This document shows, one piece after another, positions 59,506 to 64,000 of a DNA stretch of 64,000 nt. The notes below the pieces were generated by a model that searched no databases, was not told the DNA's origin, and worked only from the letters and a program-made list of their open reading frames with translations. Made by a program: the position numbers and the translations under genes. The stretch lies in assembly GCA_942493315.1 (NCBI GenBank), contig OW818690.1, positions 1,364,001-1,428,000 on the forward strand, given 5' to 3'. The stretch's first letter is position 1; every line of letters starts with the position of its first letter. Source of the stretch: UBA5429 sp942493315. Its GTDB lineage: Bacteria > Bacteroidota > Bacteroidia > Bacteroidales > WCHB1-69.

Positions 59506-60618
59506 ATGAAGGAATTAATTGCCATTTTACAAAAAGAACTGATTCATATTTATCGGGATAAAGTGTCCCTCTTTTTGGTATTGGCAATGCCTTTAGTTTT
59601 GATACTTCTTTTCGGGTTTACCATAAGTACCGAAATTCGAAATGCTAAAATCTCTGTATGTGATTTAGCAAATGACGCACAATCTAAAGCTTTAATTGAT
59701 GCTTTCAGAGCTTCGGGATATTTTAAAATTGTCCATTTTCCTCAAAATCCGAATGAGATCAATCATGATTTTAAAGAGAAACAAATAAAAGCTGGCATTA
59801 TTATTCCTGCTCACTTTGGCTCTCAGTTATTATCGGATAAACAGTCTCAAATACAGGTAATTAACGATATTTCAGATATCAATGTTGCTTCTGTTCTGAA
59901 TAATTATATTGAATCTGTGGTGAGCCATTTTGAAGAGCGTGTGAATGAATCCGGTCATTATTCAAAGAATCCCATAGAAGTATCTATTCAAATGTTATAC
60001 AATCCGGAATTGAACAGTGTTTATATGTTTGTTCCCGGGATTATCACTCTGATTATGATCATTATCACGGCTTTGATGTCGTCCATCACATTGGCCAGGG
60101 AAACTGAAACCAATACCATGAGGATGATGTTGATTACACCGGTTAAGAAAATCTATATTGTGGTGGGGAAAGTGATCCCTTATATGGGGCTTTCATTATT
60201 GAGTACCATCATGATTTTAGCAATCAGTGTATGGGTTTTTAAAATGCCGATTGAAGGTAATATATTGCTATTGTTGTTGTTATGTGTTATTTTTATGTTT
60301 ACAGCAGCTTCTTTCGGTTTACTCGTTTCCTCCATCTCCAATACTCAATTGGATGCCATGATGATTACCATGATGGGTTTATTTTTACCAACCGTTTTGC
60401 TATCAGGGTTTTTATTTCCGCTGGATAATATGCCGTTAATTTTTCAGATCCTGGCAGATATTTTCCCGGCTAAATGGTTTATTCTGGCTATTAAAGATGT
60501 GATGATTAAAGGGGCCGGAATCGCCGATATATGGCATTATATTCTGATATTAGCTGGTATGTCCGTAGTTCTTTTACGGTTTAGTATGTCTCAAATTGAT
60601 AAAAGAAGAAAACAATGA
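59506..60618 (+). CDS. ABC-2 type permease (YbhS-like)
   Basis: 370 residues. One N-terminal transmembrane helix (VSLFLVLAMPLVLILLFGF), then a large extracytoplasmic domain of about 150 residues, then five C-terminal helices (MFVPGIITLIMIIITALMSSITLARE, AILAISVW-type, LLSGFLFPLDNMP and others). ARETETNTMRMMLITPVKKIYIVVGKVIPY is the coupling segment typical of ABC-2 exporters. It pairs with the next gene (four-base overlap) to form the heterodimeric channel. Confidence 0.9.
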   Translation: MKELIAILQKELIHIYRDKVSLFLVLAMPLVLILLFGFTISTEIRNAKISVCDLANDAQSKALIDAFRASGYFKIVHFPQNPNEINHDFKEKQIKAGIIIPAHFGSQLLSDKQSQIQVINDISDINVASVLNNYIESVVSHFEERVNESGHYSKNPIEVSIQMLYNPELNSVYMFVPGIITLIMIIITALMSSITLARETETNTMRMMLITPVKKIYIVVGKVIPYMGLSLLSTIMILAISVWVFKMPIEGNILLLLLLCVIFMFTAASFGLLVSSISNTQLDAMMITMMGLFLPTVLLSGFLFPLDNMPLIFQILADIFPAKWFILAIKDVMIKGAGIADIWHYILILAGMSVVLLRFSMSQIDKRRKQ

Positions 60619-61730
60619 GAGTGATTTTGATGTTGATAAAAAAGGAGTTTTTGCAAGTTTATAGAAATAAACTGTTGATGTCTATTTTAATTGTCGCTCC
60701 GTTAGTTCAATTTGTAATTTTCCCATTTACAGCTGATTATGAGATTAAAGTGGTAAAAATTGGATTTATTGATCAGGATCATTCTTCATTAACCCATCAA
60801 ATGGTTGAAAAATTCACCTATTCTCCCTATTTTATCAATTATGGTTTTATTGAATCCCGAAACAAAGGGGAAGAGTTGATGATGGAGGATAAAGTTGATT
60901 TTATAATTGAGTTTCCCAGCCATTTTGAAAAAGATCTGATGAATGGATTATCGCCTCAATTGGCTATTACAGCAAATGCAATTAATAGCGTCAAAGCAGG
61001 AATTGGTTCCGGATATATTAAAAATGTAATCTCCCAATTTTTTAGTGAAAAGAAAGAAGGATTGGCAAATCAATCCGCTCAACCTGCAACTGTTTCGATC
61101 TCAAAAGTGTATTGGTATAATGAACAGTTAAACTATAAAAATCTGATTGTTCCCGGAATATTAGTCATTCTGGTAACTTTGATAGGGGCTTATGTTACAG
61201 CTTTAAATATTGTCAGGGAGAAAGAGATAGGTACTATTGAGCAAATGAATGTTTCTCCGATCAAAAAATGGCATTTTTTATTAGGTAAAATGATCCCATT
61301 TTGGATTTTGGGAATGGTTGAGTTTATCATTGGACTTTTTCTGATGAAATTTATCTTTGGAATCTCTGTTCAGGGTAGTATTGGCGCACTTTTACTCTGT
61401 ACGTCAGTTTACCTTTTAGTCATGTTGGGACTGGGATTCTTCATTTCATTGGTTTCTCGAAACCAACTTCAGGCGATGTTTATCGTATTTTTTCTTTTTG
61501 TAGTTTTTGTATTGATGAGTGGATTGTTTACCCCAACCGAAGGGATGCCTCAATGGGCGAAATATATCAATTATGCCAATCCTATGTCGTTCTTTATGGA
61601 AATTATTAAATTAATTGTGATGAAAGGCGCCGTTTTAATGGATGTAATGAAACCATTGATAACACTGCTTGTGATGTCTGTTATCATCAATAGTGCAGCC
61701 TTATTGAGTTATTCGGGAAAGAAAAAGTAG
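60615..61730 (+). CDS. ABC-2 type permease (YbhR-like)
   Basis: 371 residues, same architecture as the upstream permease: an N-terminal helix, a periplasmic domain (about residues 40-170), then five helices. The coupling segment is REKEIGTIEQMNVSPIKKWHFLLGKMIPFW. The two permeases share the SGLFTPTEGMPQWAKYINYANPMSFF / SGFLFPLDNMPLIFQILADIFPAKWF segment, which suggests an old duplication. It is the last gene of the exporter operon and ends one base before the convergent lptB. Confidence 0.9.
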   Translation: MRVILMLIKKEFLQVYRNKLLMSILIVAPLVQFVIFPFTADYEIKVVKIGFIDQDHSSLTHQMVEKFTYSPYFINYGFIESRNKGEELMMEDKVDFIIEFPSHFEKDLMNGLSPQLAITANAINSVKAGIGSGYIKNVISQFFSEKKEGLANQSAQPATVSISKVYWYNEQLNYKNLIVPGILVILVTLIGAYVTALNIVREKEIGTIEQMNVSPIKKWHFLLGKMIPFWILGMVEFIIGLFLMKFIFGISVQGSIGALLLCTSVYLLVMLGLGFFISLVSRNQLQAMFIVFFLFVVFVLMSGLFTPTEGMPQWAKYINYANPMSFFMEIIKLIVMKGAVLMDVMKPLITLLVMSVIINSAALLSYSGKKK

Positions 61731-61731
61731 A

Positions 61732-62463
61732 TTATCTTCTTAATTCAAAATTTTGGCCCAAATACACTTTTTTAACGTATTCATCTGAAGCTAATTCTTC
61801 AGCAGAACCGGCTTTGATCACTTTCCCTTCAAAGAGGAGATAGGAGCGGTCTGTAATGGATAAGGTTTCATGTACATTATGGTCAGTGATCAAAATTCCA
61901 ATATTTTTTTCTTTTAGTTTAGCCACAATATGTTGAATATCCTCAACAGCAATAGGATCCACACCGGCAAATGGTTCATCTAGAAGTATAAATTTGGGAT
62001 TTGAAGCTAAACATCGAGCGATCTCTGTTCGTCTTCTTTCTCCTCCGGACAAATTGTTTCCTAAGTTTTTCCGTACTTTTTCCAATCGGAATTCAGTAAT
62101 TAACTCTTCCAATCTATCTTTTTGTTGAATTCCGGTCATTTCAGTAAATTCAAGTATTGCTCTGATATTATCTTCAACAGAAAGTTGTCTAAAGACTGAT
62201 GCTTCCTGAGGTAAATAAGCAATACCCAATTTTGCTCTTTTATACATAGGTAACTCTGTGATATCCATTTCATTAAGATAGATTCTACCGGAAAATGGCC
62301 GAATCAAACCTACAATCATATAAAAGGAAGTTGTTTTACCTGCTCCATTTGGACCAAGAAGTCCTACAATTTCACCTTGTTTTACATCAAAAGAGGCTTC
62401 ATTAACAACCGTTCTTGATTTATACTTTTTAACTAAATTTTCAGTTCTGATTTGGTATTCCAT
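61732..62463 (-). CDS. lptB: LPS export ABC transporter ATP-binding protein LptB
   Basis: 243 residues. Walker A is GPNGAGKTT, the signature is LSGGERRRTEIARCLASNPKFILLDEPFAGVDP with Walker B, and the switch histidine follows (ITDHNVHETLSITDRSYLL). The ERRRxEIAR form and FAGVDP are characteristic of LptB, which powers extraction of LPS from the inner membrane through the LptFG-C bridge. The partner genes are not in this window. The SRPBCC gene precedes it by two bases. Confidence 0.95.
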   Translation of the reverse strand: MEYQIRTENLVKKYKSRTVVNEASFDVKQGEIVGLLGPNGAGKTTSFYMIVGLIRPFSGRIYLNEMDITELPMYKRAKLGIAYLPQEASVFRQLSVEDNIRAILEFTEMTGIQQKDRLEELITEFRLEKVRKNLGNNLSGGERRRTEIARCLASNPKFILLDEPFAGVDPIAVEDIQHIVAKLKEKNIGILITDHNVHETLSITDRSYLLFEGKVIKAGSAEELASDEYVKKVYLGQNFELRR

Positions 62464-62465
62464 GG

Positions 62466-62867
62466 TTATAATTTTTCAGCTTCCGCCTGGATTCGATCAC
62501 TTAAAATATCTATAAATTTTTGTAAAGGAGTTTTGATCATCCCTTGTAAGAAAAATGGGATTTCAGCCTGAAGTTCCATTATTAATTCACATCCGGTTTC
62601 TTCAGGTGTAATATGAATTTCAAGACTAATTGGAATTTTTTTGTCATTTTTGGCATCAAAATGGACAAATGTGGGTGTTGTTTTTTCAGTAATTTCGATA
62701 CGAAAAGTAGCCACATTGTTCATGTTAAATGAACAATAAGTCTCTGTAGCTTCAAAACCTGTAACATCAGGAGGTAAATATTTTCCGAAATTGGAACAAT
62801 TTGATACGAGTTGAAACACTTTGTCAGCACTATTTTGAATTTTTTTAGAATCACCGGATAACTTCAT
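62466..62867 (-). CDS. SRPBCC-family protein
   Basis: 133 residues from the ATG at 62867 (MKLSGDSKKIQNSADKVFQLVSN). An upstream in-frame TTG at 62894 overlaps the -7 element and is rejected. The sequence fits a START/Bet v 1-like fold: N-terminal strand, VFQLVSNCSNFGKYLPPDVTGFEATE, then five more strands and a long C-terminal helix (PLQKFIDILSDRIQAEAEKL). These proteins bind hydrophobic ligands; a specific role is unknown. It is the first gene before lptB. Confidence 0.75.
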   Translation of the reverse strand: MKLSGDSKKIQNSADKVFQLVSNCSNFGKYLPPDVTGFEATETYCSFNMNNVATFRIEITEKTTPTFVHFDAKNDKKIPISLEIHITPEETGCELIMELQAEIPFFLQGMIKTPLQKFIDILSDRIQAEAEKL

Positions 62868-62891
62868 CATCTCATTTTTTGTTTTAATCTG

Positions 62892-62899
62892 CAAAAATA
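62892..62899 (-). promoter_or_regulatory. -7 promoter element of the SRPBCC-lptB operon (TATTTTTG)
   Basis: The minus strand reads TATTTTTG, 24 bases before the ATG at 62867. Confidence 0.55.
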
Positions 62900-63092
62900 C
62901 AAAAAGTTATAGTATTGTATTCATTTTTTTAAAACAGTCATTTTTTTAAAATAAAATTCTAAAAATGAACCTTTTGAAAGAAAAACAATAAATAAATAAT
63001 GCATGAAATGTTTATTATTTTACACTAATATGTGCTTTTTCCCCTTAGAAAAACCTAATAAAAGCAATATTTCTAAAAAAAATTCATTTTTT

Positions 63093-63123
63093 TTTGCAGA
63101 TTAAGAAAAAATGATTATTTTTG
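63093..63123 (+). promoter_or_regulatory. Promoter of the four-helix-bundle gene (TTTG-N19-TATTTTTG)
   Basis: TTTG at 63093-63096 and TATTTTTG at 63116-63123, spacer 19 bases, 30 bases before the ATG at 63154. One of the best consensus matches in the window. Confidence 0.7.
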
Positions 63124-63153
63124 ACAAAATTTTCTAACCAAACCCATTTGAAT

Positions 63154-63585
63154 ATGAACGAACAAGAAAACTCAGTAAGCTTCTTCAGATTTGAAGATTT
63201 ACGTATCTACGCAAAAGCACTTGATTACATCAATTGGCTTCATGCCGTTGTAAATCAATTCCCTACCAATCAACAACTCAATCTAGGTGATCCATTTCTA
63301 AAATCCGCCCAAAATATTGCACTTCATCTTGCGGAGGGATCTGCCAGAAACAAAGCGCAATTTGTGTATTATCTGAAAATGGCGAAAAGTTCTGTTAGAG
63401 AGTGTGTTGTTTATACCGAAATCGCATCTCGCCTTCATTCAATGGAAGATAATCAAAAAGATTATTCTAGAAATCAATTGATGGAATTAACCAAAATGAT
63501 TGGTTCTCTAGTGGCATCTTTGCAAAGAACTGTTTCAGCTTCGCGTGAAGATGATGATATGGATGGGTTAAGTGAAATGTTGTAA
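63154..63585 (+). CDS. Four-helix-bundle protein (S23 / 23S rRNA intervening-sequence-protein family)
   Basis: 143 residues. FRFEDLRIYAKALDYINWLHAVV is the family N-terminus; FLKSAQNIALHLAEGSARNKAQFVYYLKMAKSSVRECVVYTEIAS carries the conserved SxxNIAEGxxR-type and ARxSxxE-type helices. These proteins form ring-like oligomers and were first found inside rRNA intervening sequences in some bacteria, but most are free-standing genes of unknown role. No rRNA is nearby. An intrinsic terminator (63611-63646) closes the unit. Confidence 0.88.
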   Translation: MNEQENSVSFFRFEDLRIYAKALDYINWLHAVVNQFPTNQQLNLGDPFLKSAQNIALHLAEGSARNKAQFVYYLKMAKSSVRECVVYTEIASRLHSMEDNQKDYSRNQLMELTKMIGSLVASLQRTVSASREDDDMDGLSEML

Positions 63586-63610
63586 TTCATAATTATTCTT
63601 AATTATAATG

Positions 63611-63646
63611 AAGAGTGTGGTTCAATGGTGGACTACACTCTTTTTA
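63611..63646 (+). terminator. Intrinsic terminator after the four-helix-bundle gene
   Basis: AAGAGTGT (63611-63618) pairs with ACACTCTT (63635-63642), extended by inner GT/AC pairs, and is followed by a T run. Confidence 0.75.
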
Positions 63647-63662
63647 TTTTGTAAAAAATCAC

Positions 63663-63670
63663 TATTTTTG
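63663..63670 (+). promoter_or_regulatory. -7 promoter element of the DUF1015 gene (TATTTTTG)
   Basis: TATTTTTG ends 40 bases before the ATG at 63711. Confidence 0.55.
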
Positions 63671-63710
63671 CACTTTATAATTCTACTAATATTATTAATA
63701 CTTTATAATT

Positions 63711-64000
63711 ATGGCAATAGTAAAACCTTTTAAAGGCTTAAGACCTCCTAAAGAGATCGTTAAGCAATTGGCATCCAGACCTTATGATGTTTTAAACTCA
63801 GCAGAAGCTCGTATCGAAGCAGCCGGTAATCCCTATTCTCTTTTGAGAGTTACCAAAGCGGAAATTGATCTTCCAACAGGAATTGATGAACATTCACAAG
63901 AAGTGTATGACAAAGTGGTTGAAAATTTTAACTTATTTAAAAATAACCAATGGTTAGTGCAAGATCAAGATGAAAAATTCTATATCTATGCTCAAACTAT
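63711..64000 (+). CDS. DUF1015-family protein, N-terminal part (cut by window edge)
   Basis: About 96 codons before the edge: MAIVKPFKGLRPPKEIVKQLASRPYDVLNSAEARIEAAGNPYSLLRVTKAEIDLP. The PFKGLRP start, RPYDVL and NPYSLLRVTKAEID are the signature of DUF1015 (SerC-adjacent in many Bacteroidota, where it is often next to serA). The biochemical role is not settled; a serine kinase function has been described for related proteins. The rest is outside the window. Confidence 0.9.
   Translation, partial: MAIVKPFKGLRPPKEIVKQLASRPYDVLNSAEARIEAAGNPYSLLRVTKAEIDLPTGIDEHSQEVYDKVVENFNLFKNNQWLVQDQDEKFYIYAQT

Noticed and set aside
1..64000. tRNA, rRNA and known riboswitches
   Set aside because: Reading both strands I found no cloverleaf with a T-loop GTTCRANNC pattern, no rRNA segments and no recognisable riboswitch, including upstream of ribH. 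A covariance-model scan would be needed to be certain.

Overview
The window is an AT-rich chromosomal segment from a member of the Bacteroidota, most likely an anaerobic or fermentative one. The evidence is: -7 promoter elements of the form TAnnTTTG (some with TTTG 19-22 bases upstream); two secreted proteins ending in type IX secretion (T9SS) sorting domains; an Omp28-type protein; a SPOR-domain protein; atpD-atpC separated from the other ATP synthase genes; an archaeal/eukaryotic-type ProS; and a single-chain pyruvate:ferredoxin oxidoreductase. No rRNA, tRNA, CRISPR array or transposase was recognised.

Layout. 1-3276: glmM (cut by the window edge), tadA, a PaaI thioesterase and an acyl-CoA ligase. 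3395-6259: a T9SS cargo protein, an Elp3-like radical SAM enzyme and atpC. 6265-12280: atpD, rpmH (L34), trmH, HU, a frameshifted fmt, ribH, a TPR protein and a Skp-like protein. 12293-18124: an acyl-ligase/ACP/acyltransferase fusion, a FadL-like porin and a lipoprotein with 54-bp tandem repeats. 18225-28208: proS, an epimerase, a decayed porin, a lipoprotein, a SIMPL protein, ruvC, an aspartic protease, corA, a deacetylase-like protein, miaB and mreB. 28302-33320: a SPOR protein, gltX, a lipoprotein, a GxxExxY gene between inverted repeats, an M28 peptidase gene broken by a 62-bp tandem duplication, and a DUF1287 remnant. 33371-37525: a translationally coupled operon of a TetR regulator, a GNAT/alpha-oxoamine synthase fusion and a nitroreductase-like protein. 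37635-44234: a small membrane protein, a C69 dipeptidase, then folP, a lipoprotein, nadC, a YihY protein and lpxB. 44239-48161: a frameshifted small gene, an Omp28/T9SS protein and an AraC regulator. 48162-52121: an accessory island with interspersed repeats, an orphan Rhs C-terminal module carrying a HELIH metalloprotease-like tail, exported partner proteins, a possible small RNA and a GC-rich patch. 52122-64000: pyruvate:ferredoxin oxidoreductase, rlmN, a Ybh-type ABC exporter, lptB, an SRPBCC protein, an S23 four-helix protein and the start of a DUF1015 gene.

Most of the window is housekeeping: translation, envelope and lipid metabolism, cofactors and energy. The accessory content sits at 30.7-37.5 kb and 48.2-52.1 kb. 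The strongest candidates for undescribed biology are the GNAT/oxoamine synthase operon and the Rhs-CT cassette region, whose modules are each preceded by a repeat ending in a promoter-like sequence. Five genes look disrupted (fmt, the 20.6-kb porin, the M28 peptidase, the DUF1287 gene and the 44.2-kb small gene). Two of these are single extra bases in homopolymers and could be sequencing errors; the other three are structural changes.
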